This document shows positions 32,095-42,941 of a stretch of 64,000 bases of DNA, one piece after another. Origin of the DNA: Massospora cicadina (Eukaryota; Entomophthoromycota; Entomophthoromycetes; Entomophthorales; Entomophthoraceae). A model generated the notes under the pieces. The model worked only from the letters and a program-made list of their open reading frames with translations. It was not told the origin of the DNA and made no database searches. Numbering within the stretch: the stretch's first letter is position 1; the number at the start of each line of letters is the position of its first letter. The stretch covers positions 124,001 to 188,000 of the forward strand of contig JAKSZP010000103.1 in the NCBI GenBank assembly GCA_022478985.1, read 5' to 3'. A program made the translations under genes and the position numbers.

Positions 32095-32420
32095 CTAATA
32101 TGGACAGGTATTTTTATTTAAGGTTGATATTGTATTAAACTCCCGCATAAGTTGGACTCCAATGAGCAACTCATAATTATCAATTACTAGTACAATAGTG
32201 GGAGAAGTAATTAAAAGTTTCCCAAATTGGAAAGGTAAGGCGGAATAAGCCCTCAATTTCCTCAGGCGTCCAATTACCTGCCATCCCATATATAGATTCG
32301 TGAATCAAGTATGGAGCTTTTTTATATTCTGGATAAGTTGGGAGGATTTAAAGTTAACTAAAGAATTGGTATCAAATTATTGCCAAGACTTTAACCAATA
32401 TGAGCTACTACCTCTACTCA
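32095..32420 (-). pseudogene. Aspartic protease region of element C
   Basis: 32095-32289 encodes the second half of a Ty3 protease: IVLVIDNYELLIGVQLMREF, matching the V-V-D-x-Y-x-L-L-I-G-x-x-F flap/core. The D-T/S-G block should lie near 32370-32400 and is not intact. Confidence 0.55.
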
Positions 32421-32639
32421 AACCACTGAAAAGCTGAACTGAAAATTAACAGCTAGTAAATTTTTGTTGGGGATTTGTAATGATGCAAGCAGAAGAATTT
32501 GCTGCGGCAAATCTTAGGGGTTGCTCAATGCGCTTGAAGTTTTATATGCTAATGATTGGCTTTTCATAGAGGAACTGACCTCCAAGATTTGTTTGTGTAA
32601 CTGACCAATATAAAAATAATAAAACTGAAGATCTTTATT

Positions 32640-33840
32640 TTCTTGAATAGAAAGGGGTACATCGATTCCACAGGCGCATCTAGCACAAAACACCCTGAGG
32701 TGCTGTGCATAGAAATAGCGCTAGAACAAGGGTCATGAATCACTTGATTTTCGTCAGCATAGGGAGCCTCCTGCCCTATACTGACTGGGCTTTTGCCAAC
32801 TTACGTTGAAGGATGCGACAAAAGTTTACAGTATGGTTGAGTCTCTTGCAAAAAGTGCAGAATAATTCTGGGATAGGTGTATTGGAGGTGTAACCGCTGA
32901 TACTTGGGGCCAAGGCTTATTATTAAAACGAGAGGGCCCAGCGGGTTTGATTAAGTTGGCAGGAATCTTCCAAAATGGCTTCTTTGATAAGGAGTAGACT
33001 TTAAGTTAGACTTCACCGCTTTAAGATAGAGTAAGATATTAGCTATATTTTTACACGCTGAAGACAAGGCAGTGATAGCGTCGTCTAATGTAAGAAAATT
33101 TCCTGTGATCAACAGTTTAAGCTTCTAGTTAAAACAGTGGGAGAACTCATTGATGGTCTTACCCCATTCAAGGCCTATTCCCATAAAGGTTTGTTTTTTG
33201 TTAGCTAAAGTTAGGTCGCTACCAAATTCTCAAAGCAAAGCAGTCTTGGCTTCATTTCAAGTACAGTAATGCATTGGATGAGGTACCATAATGTCTTGAG
33301 CCATGCAACTGGGACAGTTACTTAGGTGTTTGAGCTGGTGGGTATTGGTGGCTTCTTCCATAGCACTTTCATAACAAAATAAGAAAGAGAAGATGCTCCC
33401 TTCACCTGGGAATAACTTCTCTTTGAATGACGGTTTGAACGTGCCACTGGGATGGTTTTTTGCTAGACGATGTGAACTGACACTAAGGGGTGTGTTTTCC
33501 CCTAAAGTGTAACCTCATTAGCTGGAATATTTGTGAAGATTTAGAGCGTCCACTTGACTTCATAAGTCATTTATATCTTCAATTATTGAGTTTACACAAC
33601 CATGGGTGGCACAAAGGGCCAATTTTGTGGCGACAAGAAGGGTTAAATGCCAAATTTTTTTTAGCTCAGCAGTTTCATCTCAAAGTTTGAGTTGGTGTTG
33701 CTCAATGGCGAGTATACTTTTTTCTAACCCATGTATCACAGAGGTTAAATTCTCCAAGATTTTAAGGCTTTCTGATCCAGGGAGGGATCAGACGCCAAAT
33801 CGTCATTGTTCATTGTAGTAGTAGTTTCACCATGAACTTA
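32640..33840 (-). pseudogene. Gag of element C with CCHC knuckle
   Basis: At 32818-32862 the minus strand reads CTFCKRLNHTVNFC, an exact C-X2-C-X4-H-X4-C nucleocapsid knuckle. Upstream (33000-33600) the capsid core is readable only in fragments separated by stops. The order LTR, PBS, gag, knuckle, protease is normal. Confidence 0.65.
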
Positions 33841-33844
33841 GGGG

Positions 33845-33867
33845 TAAACCTGGGAGAGAGCGCCAGT
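33845..33867 (-). promoter_or_regulatory. Primer-binding site of element C
   Basis: Minus strand TGGCGCTCTCTCCCAGG begins a few nucleotides inside the 5' LTR. Different from the T/P/K/J site, so a different primer tRNA. Confidence 0.6.
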
Positions 33868-33868
33868 T

Positions 33869-34493
33869 TTTTGGGACTAAGGGGTTTTAGACCACTTGTT
33901 CCTGTATTTTTAAGACCAAGAGACCAAATTTCCTGGGTGCTGGATTATAAGTTTTTACTTTTCCTTAGTTGGGAAGTCTTCACTCTTGGTATATTTCCTT
34001 GAAAGACATCGATGAATCCCCCCTCAGGTTGGGACCATCTAGTACTAAAAAAAGATATATTTGCTTGAGTGATAAGTAACTATGTTTTGTCCCTAAATAA
34101 ATAGAGTTAGGCCAAATATTTCAAATGGAAAAAGAGAGTAAAGTTTGTTTGCTTAGAAACATGATTATATGGGAGATCATTGAGTTATTCCATAAACCTC
34201 CAACCGTTCCAAACTAAGATCTATATCATTTACCAACTGGGGATTCTGCAGCACGTTGTTCACATCTGTCAGACAGGATTTGGTTGCAGCATATATTGGG
34301 TTTGAACCCTGATACTAGGGGGTTTAGGGTAAGTAATATTAATCACCCAGGTCAGTGTTTATTTCTAATGTTTCTAGGCCTTGAATTTCATCAGGGATTA
34401 TCCCCAATAATGGTTTCTTCTATTTCATCAGATAAGGTTTGATTCCCGTCATCTGACACAGGTGAATCTCTGATTTAGGCAGGAATCACAACA
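33869..34493 (-). repeat. 5' LTR of element C
   Basis: 625 bp, partner of 26969-27530. Its first bases are TTTTGGGACTAA, with the terminal TG mutated to TT. The outer end reads CACAACA, then the target copy AACAT at 34494-34498. Confidence 0.85.
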
Positions 34494-34645
34494 AACATTA
34501 TCCAATAATAGAACTTTTTGTCCTATGTGTAACGGACGGGGCTCCCAAGGCCCAGCCCGCTACCAGCCCTAAACCATCACCCCCATATGTGGCCGTACCA
34601 ACCCTTAATGGTCCTGTACAAATGGATGGTCTTGCTGGGCATCTG

Positions 34646-34773
34646 GGCTGAGGTGCGGTGCACCGCCTCTGTCACTTTGGGCCCCCAGGCTGAGGTGCAT
34701 CCCTACGGCCTCTGTCGCCTCAGGGTCACCCAGCTGAGGTGCGGCCAACCAGCCTCTGTCACCTCAGGCCACT
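34646..34773. repeat. Three tandem GC-rich units in solo LTR L
   Basis: Units start at 34646, 34688 and 34732 (42 and 44 bp apart). Each contains GCTGAGGTGC, then GCCTCTGTC and CTCAGG. The unit ends are themselves partly complementary (CTGAGG and CCTCAG). Confidence 0.75.
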
Positions 34774-35205
34774 ATGGCTCCTCCCCTCTCACCAGGGCAA
34801 GGTCACTCTCAAAAGGATCCCAGCGCATCCACCCCCTTTCCTCTCCTCCTCATCACACTGCCATCTGCATCACCAACCTCCTCATTTAAATAAATAAAAT
34901 TAAATAAACAAGTCCAGCGAATAGCAGCCTTTATTGGGAGTAGACTGAAGTCAGAATAGAATTCCAAAGTGAGGACCATCAAAACGGACCTTACTTTGAA
35001 ATACTTTCCTAAAAAGACTAAATGAATTGTGGGTAATGAGGGGCGCAAAAGCCTCCAGAATTAATAGCATCCAGGCAACTCAGCGGAGAAAGGGAGGGGA
35101 ACCTCAGAATGCACAACCAATTAAATAAACGATTTTATTTAATTTATTCCATTATTGACCTAAATAGGAAAATCCTACTCAGAATAACGGAATTGCAACT
35201 ATTAA

Positions 35206-35250
35206 CATACATGAATCTCATAATTCCCAACCTTATGAGATTTATGTATG
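35206..35250. repeat. Hairpin near the end of solo LTR L
   Basis: CATACATGAATCTCATAA at 35206-35223 pairs with TTATGAGATTTATGTATG at 35233-35250, 17 of 18 positions, with a 9-nt loop, 16 bp from the LTR end. Confidence 0.8.
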
Positions 35251-35499
35251 ATTGTCAATCATTACACTATGCTAGATGAAGGCTTGTCTTAGTAGGAATG
35301 AGGCAGTATCTTTAGCTGTTGAAGAAACTAATAAATTGATTCCTTATTATGTAGATGCTTCATTGCAAGGATGATATATTGGCTTTCATACATTGAAGTC
35401 AGTAATGGGCCAATTATACTAATACTGAAATGGGAATAGAGTGAAATTTTCCAACAACTTAATATTATCAAATAAGATTGAATAACATATTTGCACAAG

Positions 35500-36190
35500 T
35501 AAAACAGTATTATTAATATAGGATGGTGATGGTTAGCTTTCTCAATAGATCTAAACCTTAAACCACTGGTAGATCTTCTGTAAGGCGCCATGTCCAACAG
35601 TATGCACTTCCATGATGGTAGTGGTCCTAAGCAAGGTGTATATGTGAGGTAACTATGGCATTACCACGCACTTGTATAGTAACCCTTCCTTGATCCAGGT
35701 CTGATCAATCATCCATCTCAGTTGCTCCTGAACTTTGGAGGCCTCTTTATATCATTTATCAGGCTGTCCAAACAACTCATAAGCCTAGTATTCTTCAGAA
35801 GCATATAATGTTAGTATAGGTAAAATGGGACAACCCATAGGTATTCTGATGTATAGCTTCCTCACAATGAACAATAGAGAAGACATAATTCTGTGGTTTC
35901 AGGCTCAGTAAGAAATTCGCCTGACGAAATCCTTTATCTGTTGTCACCATCTTATTGATGAATGATTGGCTACAATAATGAAATGCTCATATAAAAATGC
36001 AGAAATGCTTGATGGCTAGTAGCACAATTAAACATTTGTTTTTATAATGCTTAACTTTTTTGCTTGCAAAGGGTCTTTCCAAAGTAGTTGATGGGGTGAT
36101 GAATTAATTTTATTGACTTATGCCAAAATAGCTTTTACAGCAACATCATTTGCATCCATAAACAGTATGAAGTGCTTATCAATTTTAAGT
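35500..36190 (-). pseudogene. RNase H and integrase zinc region of B
   Basis: KHFILFMDANDVAVKAIL at 36120-36185 is the R-Nase H start (T-D-A-S has become MDAN). NHSSIRW near 35960 is the D-H-x-S-L-R-W block. HTVGHGALQKIYQWF at 35560-35610 is the beginning of the integrase HHCC domain. Confidence 0.65.
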
Positions 36191-37300
36191 ATATATATAT
36201 GGGGCCCATTATATAGGAATTCCTCGAGAAATCAAGGCCTGTTGCTGAATTTTCTCCTGTAAAATAGGATCCCCTTGCTGGGTAAATAAATCGATGTCTT
36301 AGCAAGCTTGAAAGAGTGAGTAATGATTTTTTGGTAATAGCTAGATACTCCAAGAATGACTTAAATATTGCATAATTTGTTTGGCTGAGAAATCTTCTGT
36401 ATGACAGTTGCATTTCAAGAAATAATAGGATCCTTTCACAGGAAACCTTGTGGCCCAAAAACTCCATTTTTTCAGAAAAAACCTCGCTTGGTTGGGTTGG
36501 GCACCACTAGTGCTAAAAAACTGCACTTGGATGTTTTTGACTATAAAAAGGCGCTCGCTATGTATGAAGATTCCCCTTAGATGCTCAAGGTGATCTTTAA
36601 AGTTATAAGAAAATACTGTGGCGTCAACTAAAAAGATCATCATCAAGACATTTTAAGATAAACCTAGCATGCCGTCCATTGCTCTTTGAAGGTTACAGGG
36701 ACGTTTTATGACCACTAGGAATATGGATTTTTATTGACTTTTGCTGTAGATTAGTGCACACTTTTCTCTATCCTCAAGAGCAAGTTATTTTTGCTGATAT
36801 TCTCTGATTAAGTTTATGGCATAAAAGAATTGGGATCCTGACAAGAGACAGATGAAGTCATCAATTTGAAGTAGTGGGTTATTGTCTGTCCTAACCTCAG
36901 CACTTATCCATCAATAATCCATCATACCCAATGTCAACAATCTATGAATTTCAATAGTAAGTGCGAGGCTTAAGAGCTCTGAGAGGGCTTCAACATACCA
37001 CCTTCCAGTAGCCATTTTAAATATATAGTATCTTTTCTTCTTCAAACCTGGATTTTTTTAGTATGGCATGGCTTGGATAGATTGACGATCACCATTCTGT
37101 ACCTTTTGTTTCATTATCTTCATCATCACATAGTTGTCAAGTGCATTTTAAATATGACATTGTACCAATTAATTATGAAATCCACAAATTGTTGTTATTA
37201 AGTATTATGAGTATTGGCGACTTTATTTATACTTGCGTTATGATTGAAAAGTTTACCAGTCTCAGGTCATGAAAAGTTTTATAACTATTTCTAGAACCAA
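36135..37300 (-). pseudogene. Reverse transcriptase of B
   Basis: Blocks in order: NNPLLQIDDFICLLSGSQFF and REKCAL near 36770-36900, NLQRAMDGMLG near 36680, IFLVDATVFSYNFKDHLEHL at 36580-36640 (Y-L-D-D has become FLVD), and EFLGHKVS near 36460. Frameshifts between them. Confidence 0.75.
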
Positions 37301-37974
37301 CTTAATTGATAGGTAGGGCCCAAATGTAGGCTATAAGGTGGTTCCAAAGTCGCATTCTGAATTTGAGCAGTATAACCTTTAATAGAATGGTAATAGTCTA
37401 TGATAAACTCAATTTATTATCCTTGGACATGTCAACGCTTATAATATTGATAAGTTATCTTCCTCAAAGTCTTCCAGTAAATGAGTTGAGAGTATAGTAA
37501 CTTGATTTCCAGATTCCACTAGAACTTGAGACTTATAGGGATGACGACCTTATTGACATGATAAATGGACATTCCTTCTTGGGCTTTGATTGTAGAGGGG
37601 ACGAATTACTTTTAGGACCTACAACTTGGTATTTAAGTCTCTCAATTATATCTGGATGCTTCAATAGAATAAATGAGGATTTTTTGCATGTTCTTAATTA
37701 AAGCAGGATGAAAAATTTAAAAAGAAAATAAAAATACTTGTGACTAATTTTATTAATTTAACCAAGAATTGAGTGCCTATGAGGAGTCATGATTACCATT
37801 GTCCACAATAATTTCTGGAGCATACATCACTAATATGAATAATTAGAGATGCAAAAAACTAAGTTTATAGGATCTTGTGTAGGTAAGTCCGGTAGTTACA
37901 TATTTTAAAGTATGGTTATGATTGGGAGCAATCTTAGTTTGTTTTATAAGGCGAGAAGAGACAGCATTAACTGG

Positions 37975-38020
37975 GGATCCAGTACTAATAATAGCTAACA
38001 CTTTTACCTTATGCACCACT
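37975..38020 (-). pseudogene. Protease active-site block of B
   Basis: Minus strand KVLAIISTGSPVN, homologous to KVLVILDTGTPVK in A. The catalytic Asp is Ser. Confidence 0.6.
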
Positions 38021-38399
38021 CCTTCTACATGAGTGTCATCAGAGCCAAAGTGGGGATTAATTAGGTAGCGTTTTTAATAAAAGGCTCACTGAGGCTGACG
38101 TGGGACTTTCCTGAAGCAGCAGAATATGAGGAACCCATTATTTTACTTCAAACTAAAGATTTGAGATGTAATTCCCATAAGGATTTAACACTATAAGCAC
38201 TCAGGCTCAAAGGATTCTTATTATGATGTTAAATCACAGACTAAATAGCTTAGGGACCCACACTATAGACTGATACCTCATTTTCTGCCTCAAAAATTTT
38301 CTTCCAACATTGATTTCCTTTGTGATACAAGAATTCAAAGTAGGTACTTGGGTCGCATCTGGGTCTGAGCACCAAGTTCCAGCCTACATCATGGATATG

Positions 38400-39375
38400 A
38401 GTTGAAAAAACTTTATTTTGATAAGGTTTGGCGCATCTCTAGTTTGGGAAGTTCTTGATGTCTTTTTTGATATTGAAGATCATTTTTAAAAAGCTTCTTT
38501 ACTCCTTGGAATCGTAACACAAGTATCAGTCAAAAGAGAAAGCATATACCACAGCAGCAGTTACATCGTCTAATGTAACCTGAACACAAGAGGCTAGGGC
38601 ATGAGATTCATATTAAAAAGGTTAGCAGAATTTTAATGAATTTCTCTACTCTTAGGATTATGCGCATAAAGGTATGTAAAATTAAACACGGCCAGGATGC
38701 TAAAATTACTTAATGAGTGTCAGCTTTAATTGATACCATGTGTTACATTCCTTTAAGTAAGGCATTATTATACTTGGGTGCTGCTACCAAGGCATCTTTG
38801 AATATGTAGATTATATTGTCTTTCAGTGGCCAGTTCTAAGGCTTCTTTGTACACAAATATATAAGTTTAATATACTCTATGTACCAGGAACGTACTATTC
38901 TTAAAAGGAGGTCTTAAAGATTTACAGAGTTAATAAAGGATGTGTAAAGCTGTAATATTTAATCTCCAAGCTTCAAAAGCTCAGTTTTAGGTATATAGGT
39001 CCACATTTAAGCTTAATTGAGTTGGTAAAAAGTGAGATCCTCTAGGAGAATTTTGCCTCAGTTAATTACATGGATGGTCAAATCCTTATTTCTAGTAGCC
39101 TAGTAGAGGCGTAGATTTTTTGGTAAGATTTTATCAATTTCTGACATTTTTTTGTCTTGTTCTAGAATCTAGAGACTGTAAGTTATTTGTTTGATCTTGG
39201 TATCCAAGGTAGTTTGATATTACTGCAGAAGTAGCCCACTCACTCAGGGTGATCTGATGGAAAGAGTTGAGCTGCTTGCAATAAGTTATTTATATGATCA
39301 CAGGATCATCAAGCAATATATAAGCCTTAATCTTCTGTATGTGGGACTTTTATACATGGTTTCAAGAATGTCCAA
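38400..39375 (-). pseudogene. Gag region of B
   Basis: Homologous to 50160-51560 of A at DNA level (for example 39170-39340 against 51380-51540). The first residues after the LTR read AYILLDDPV and LSEWAT, with the same in A in decayed form. No CCHC knuckle readable. Confidence 0.5.
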
Positions 39376-39379
39376 CCCA

Positions 39380-39908
39380 TGTTGAAGCCAAGGAATTATA
39401 TAACATAATGGCTGCTCCTACTCACACTGTAAAAGTTTCACAACATCTTTTAACAACAATAAAAAATAAGTTTATATTTTTGATTGAATCTTCTATAATT
39501 TGCGTTATTAGCACTAATAAAAATAACATTTAAATGTAGATCCTATAAGGATGTTATTTTATTCAAAAGTTGACAAAAGCGTTTATAGTGCTTTAGGTAT
39601 TTAAGTTGCATAAAGTATAAAAGGACTTTAACAAATCAATTTTCAGTACTGCATTTTTTCATTTGCAACTTTATTTTAGGATCATCAGAGACCATTTCCT
39701 GAACCTCCGTAGTCTTTTGGTTTTATTCTGTGTTATTATACTGCAAATCTCTGGATTGCTTGTGAATGATTGACTGCTGTTCTGAACTCAACTATGGCTC
39801 CTGTTGTTCTTGTGACCTTTGTGGCTCTCGCAGCTTTATGGGTACCTCAGTTATCACAATATATGGTGTTTGCAAAATTAAGTTGTTTCACATTTGGTAG
39901 CATGATCA
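39380..39908 (-). repeat. LTR shared by elements A and B
   Basis: 529 bp, homologous to 51577-52099. On its right it is preceded (minus strand) by the end of A pol and a short GAGAAA purine run, so it is the 3' LTR of A. On its left it is followed by a primer-site-like TGGGTTGGACATTCTTG and by gag of B, so it is also the 5' LTR of B. One LTR therefore joins two internal regions head to tail. Confidence 0.65.
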
Positions 39909-40303
39909 TTTCTCAGTTTAGTTTTAGGTGGAAAGCTCTCTTTGTATGAGGTTCAGTAATTTTTCTATCATCAGTGGTTGAACCCATAGTTATAAAAGGA
40001 GGTTACATGCGTTGTCCCTGACATTGTATATATATATTCTATTGGAATGTAATTTATACTGGTGCGTTCTCTGAAGTCATGATGACCAGTTGTTAAATTA
40101 CTACGGTTGTCAGGGGTATATAAGAGCCTCCGTTATAAGTACCTAGACCTATCAAAGCAAATAAAAAGGGCTGCAGAAACTTTATTTTAAAATTAATTGA
40201 TGGCCAAGTTAGTAGGGACTCAATTGTTATTATAGCCATCTTTAACGTTAGTACTGAGTTTTGTAATGTTGATTTTGGAGTTTTCTGGAGTGATTTTCAT
40301 ATG

Positions 40304-41590
40304 TCAAGTAATTAACCCTATAGATGATTTTCTTTTGACATAATCGTCTCCAATATAAGACCTAGGGAAAGACTTCAAGTGCAGTGCGTAGACTCTATTA
40401 CATGATATGCTGGTAACGCTTTTGATAGAGTACTCAGTTCTTCTTATGACAATTGCTTCAGGTCCCATCAAGATGGACTGTAACTTCTTGAGTTGTCTTT
40501 CGCACATATAGTAGAACATCACTTTATGTACCACCTCAATTATGGTTAAATTAGGATTTTGATCACTCTTTTTGGTACTCTTTTTAATTGAATTTATAAT
40601 ATAACTGCTGACATTCAGCTGAATTTTTATTGATTTCTCAACTAATGCTTCTTGGTATCTTACAGAAAGTAGATTATTCCTATCTGCATCCATACATAGG
40701 TCTAAAAAGCTTAAAGCGTCTTTTCTTTTGTATGGTGCTTTAGATGAAGACATGCCAATATTTCTGGGTAATTCAACTGGTATTTGAACAGAACTGATGG
40801 CAGCATGATGTCCTATTTAGATCTGTGTTTAACTAAGATCTTCTATAAGATTGACTGAGGTTCTTTTAACTATTTTTACGCTAAAGCTGGTAGAGAGTGT
40901 ACATGGTATGGTAGATTGCTGCTTGGCCCAACTAAGTCCATCAGATGTCTCACTAAATATGATATGAAATTCCGTCCATCGTCATAAAACAGTATATGAG
41001 GTCATCCATAATGGATATTGGCCTATTGTAGAGAAATCGTGTAGTAACTCTTTAGGTAAAAGCATTGACTGCAATTGCTTCTGTCCACATGGTGAAGTGT
41101 CCTATAAAACAATATACAGATTTTCACTGAAATACTTTAGGAATGTTCCTATAATGTGAATGGAAACCTTTGAAAGGGTGCACTTATAATTACAGTATGA
41201 AACTTAAGTTTCTATGATAATGACTTGTATTTGGGCGCATTCAGAAAGGAAACCCAGAGCCTGACTGATATCGTCCAACATTTCCTCCCTGTAGAATCTC
41301 TTTTTGGGATGATGGCATATATATGTAGCCTTTCGTGGCCTACTTAATAATACTTTCCATGATTATCATTGTTTGCTTTACTTGGTTTCACATAAGGTAA
41401 CCTTCTTACCTGTACTAGTTTCTCCAGCTGTCCATCACTGTATTTCATCACACTTAAGCAGCTCTTTATCTTCTTCACTGCATCATATTTTTCTTCCCAA
41501 TTCTCCTCTGATATTCCTAAATGTTTGAATATACTTTTGCTCTCATGGGCTTGCAAATGGTTTGCTGTTAGCAACAAGTCATTCATGTTC
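40304..41590 (-). pseudogene. Integrase of element A
   Basis: 41344-41586 is the linker before integrase. The core at 40880-41160 reads VYCFIGHFTMWTEAIAVNAF and RVTTRFLY, matching the D-H-F-T-K-W-V-E-A stretch; the catalytic Asp residues are not intact. 40304-40753 is an open frame of 149 codons for the C-terminal domain, with MGPEAIVIRRTEYSIKSV (G-P-Y motif as GPE) and VYALHLKSFP (H-V-x-R-L-K-P). Confidence 0.7.
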
Positions 41591-41639
41591 AGATGCTTCT
41601 CTCCTTCCTAGTGTAAGAACTCAAAGTTGTAGCCTTGCA

Positions 41640-41990
41640 ACTGAATGGCCCATCTAGAAAGTCTTCCGTCTAGATCTTTAAAGTATGTTAACCATCTTAA
41701 TGAGGAATGGTCAGTAAATATCTTGAAATATACAGCATAAACATAAGGTGGAAGAAAATACATATTTATCACTTCTAGGAAATCATGAATTGTAAATATG
41801 TAATTGCACTTTTTCTCTAAAGTGTTTTTAGATGAACTTTATAGGGTGATCTATCTATTTTTTGTCCATTTGCGCTATAATGGCGCTTATAGCCACGTTG
41901 ATGGCATTGATGTAAGCATAAAGGGTCTTTGCAAGTCCAGGTATATTGGTAATGGGGCTTACATTAGCTTCTGCTTTTATTGGTTGATGA
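41640..41990 (-). pseudogene. RNase H of element A
   Basis: NAINVAISAIIAQMDKK and IDHPIKFI near 41880-41960 (T-D-A-S region as NAIN), then FKIFTDHSSLRWL and LDGRLSRWAIQLQGYNFEF at 41640-41740. Order and spacing are those of Ty3 RNase H. Confidence 0.75.
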
Positions 41991-42229
41991 CATAACCTTG
42001 CTCTTGGTTTTTTTTAATAGTACTCCGTTGTTTGCAGGTGCGTATGCAGCTTGTCAATGTCCATGAAGTTTGGAAAAAAATTGGCAGTAGTTTAGTAGTA
42101 TGCTCAAGAACACCTGGACATCTCTCATATACTTAGGGGAACTCATCCTGGCAATAGCTTTAACCTTCCCTTGTTGAGTTTTAGTCCTCCCTAATTCACT
42201 TCATGGCTTAGGAAAAATAACTGGCTCTT

Positions 42230-42355
42230 AAAATAGAATTTCTCTTCAGCTTGAGTTTGTTCTCATTTAGATAGGTAAAAATCTCTTTTGGGCGTGCCAG
42301 GTGATTCTTTAATGTCTTTATGAACACCTTAATTTTTCCAAGAAGATAAGAACAC
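42230..42355 (-). pseudogene. RT palm end of A, cut by insertion of P
   Basis: Immediately left of P, the minus strand reads CSYLLGKIKVFIKTLKNHLA, the place of Y-L-D-D-I-x-V-F-S (now YLLG), followed by LNENKLKLKRN. The preceding RT blocks are at 48486-48744. Confidence 0.8.
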
Positions 42356-42883
42356 TGTCAAGAAATCAATATGACTTGATGATAAGCTAGTAGTCCCGCA
42401 GATCATAAATTAGATGGAAAGCAAGCTCTGAGGGCGAGTAATAGGTTAGAGCAAAGCAAGATGAATCAATCAAATCAATTAGGGTTCAGTAATTAGGGTT
42501 TCCATTGAAGCCTCGATGATCAAATGAACTCTACATTGATAGTGAATTGAGATTGATTAAGTGAAATATGTCAAATCTGTTGAAGAATATGAAGGGTTAA
42601 GTGTTAAGTGGGGGGAGAGAAGTCGAGAGGTCTTTTTAGAAGAAGAGAAAAGAGGAAGAAAGAAGAAGGGAGTTGGAGTAATTAGAGAGTGAAAGCAGAG
42701 AGGGTCTGCTGGTTATATATTAAATAAAATGGCGTAGCTGGGGCGATTGCCTCATATTTTATATAGTTTAGTACGTTTATCTGGGGGGAACAACGATCTC
42801 CATATCATTTGGCCGTTGCTCAGTGAGCTAAACCTGGCGCAACTCATTCAGTGGAAACAAGGCATATCTGCCAAAAGTTGACA
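42356..42883 (+). repeat. 5' LTR of P
   Basis: 528 bp, TGTCAAGAAATCAATATGAC...AAAGTTGACA. Includes a purine-rich run of GAAGAAGAGAAAAGAGGAAG type at about 42645-42670. A diverged solo copy is at 18390-18887. Confidence 0.9.
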
Positions 42884-42884
42884 G

Positions 42885-42902
42885 TGATGCTCACTACAGG
42901 GG
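42885..42902 (+). promoter_or_regulatory. Primer-binding site of P
   Basis: TGATGCTCACTACAGGGG, one nt inside the LTR. Equal to the T and J sites except that the G of TGG is A. Confidence 0.8.
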
Positions 42903-42941
42903 GGCCATTGATCAACTATTAACAACTTCATCATTGCACCT

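Larger units (their letters stand above)
26969..34493 (-). mobile_element. Element C: full-length Ty3/gypsy retrotransposon nested in B
   Basis: 7,525 bp with both LTRs (26969-27530 and 33869-34493) and near-identical 5-bp flanks ACCAT/AACAT. Minus-strand order: 5' LTR, PBS 33845-33867, gag with CCHC knuckle (32818-32862), protease 32095-32420, RT 30839-31420, RNase H 30230-30680, integrase 29050-30050, an extra 1.5-kb segment with an opposite-strand coding relic, PPT 27531-27544, 3' LTR. No chromodomain. The RT active site is destroyed (YLYN in place of YLDD). The GPY motif resembles that in T. Confidence 0.88.
34528..35266. mobile_element. Solo LTR L with perfect target duplication
   Basis: 739 bp beginning TGTAACGGACGGGG and ending AATCATTACA, flanked on both sides by CTATG (34523-34527 and 35267-35271). 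The ends TGTAA/TTACA are complementary. No coding sequence inside, so it is what remains after recombination between the two LTRs of an element. Its first half is GC-rich, unlike everything around it, pointing to a recent arrival. No other copy in this window. It sits inside the integrase of B, 29 bp from element C. Confidence 0.85.
35267..39379 (-). mobile_element. Element B, internal region up to its 5' LTR
   Basis: Decayed Ty3/gypsy relic on the minus strand. It continues to 26150 on the far side of L and C, and starts from the shared LTR 39380-39908. Gag is at about 38400-39375, protease 37975-38020, RT 36340-37300, RNase H 35700-36190, and the integrase zinc region 35500-35690. It is homologous to element A block by block. 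All genes are broken. Confidence 0.75.
39909..42355 (-). mobile_element. Element A, 3' half (RT end to integrase C terminus)
   Basis: Downstream half of A, separated from the upstream half (48486-52099) by element P. Contains the RT palm end and thumb (42230-42355), RNase H (41640-41990), integrase (40304-41590), then about 390 bp to the shared LTR. Confidence 0.75.

Noticed and set aside
38355..38378. TCTGAGCACCAAGTTCC as a minus-strand primer site
   Set aside because: It lies inside the gag/protease region of B and the homologous position in A has no such sequence; the CACCA is chance.
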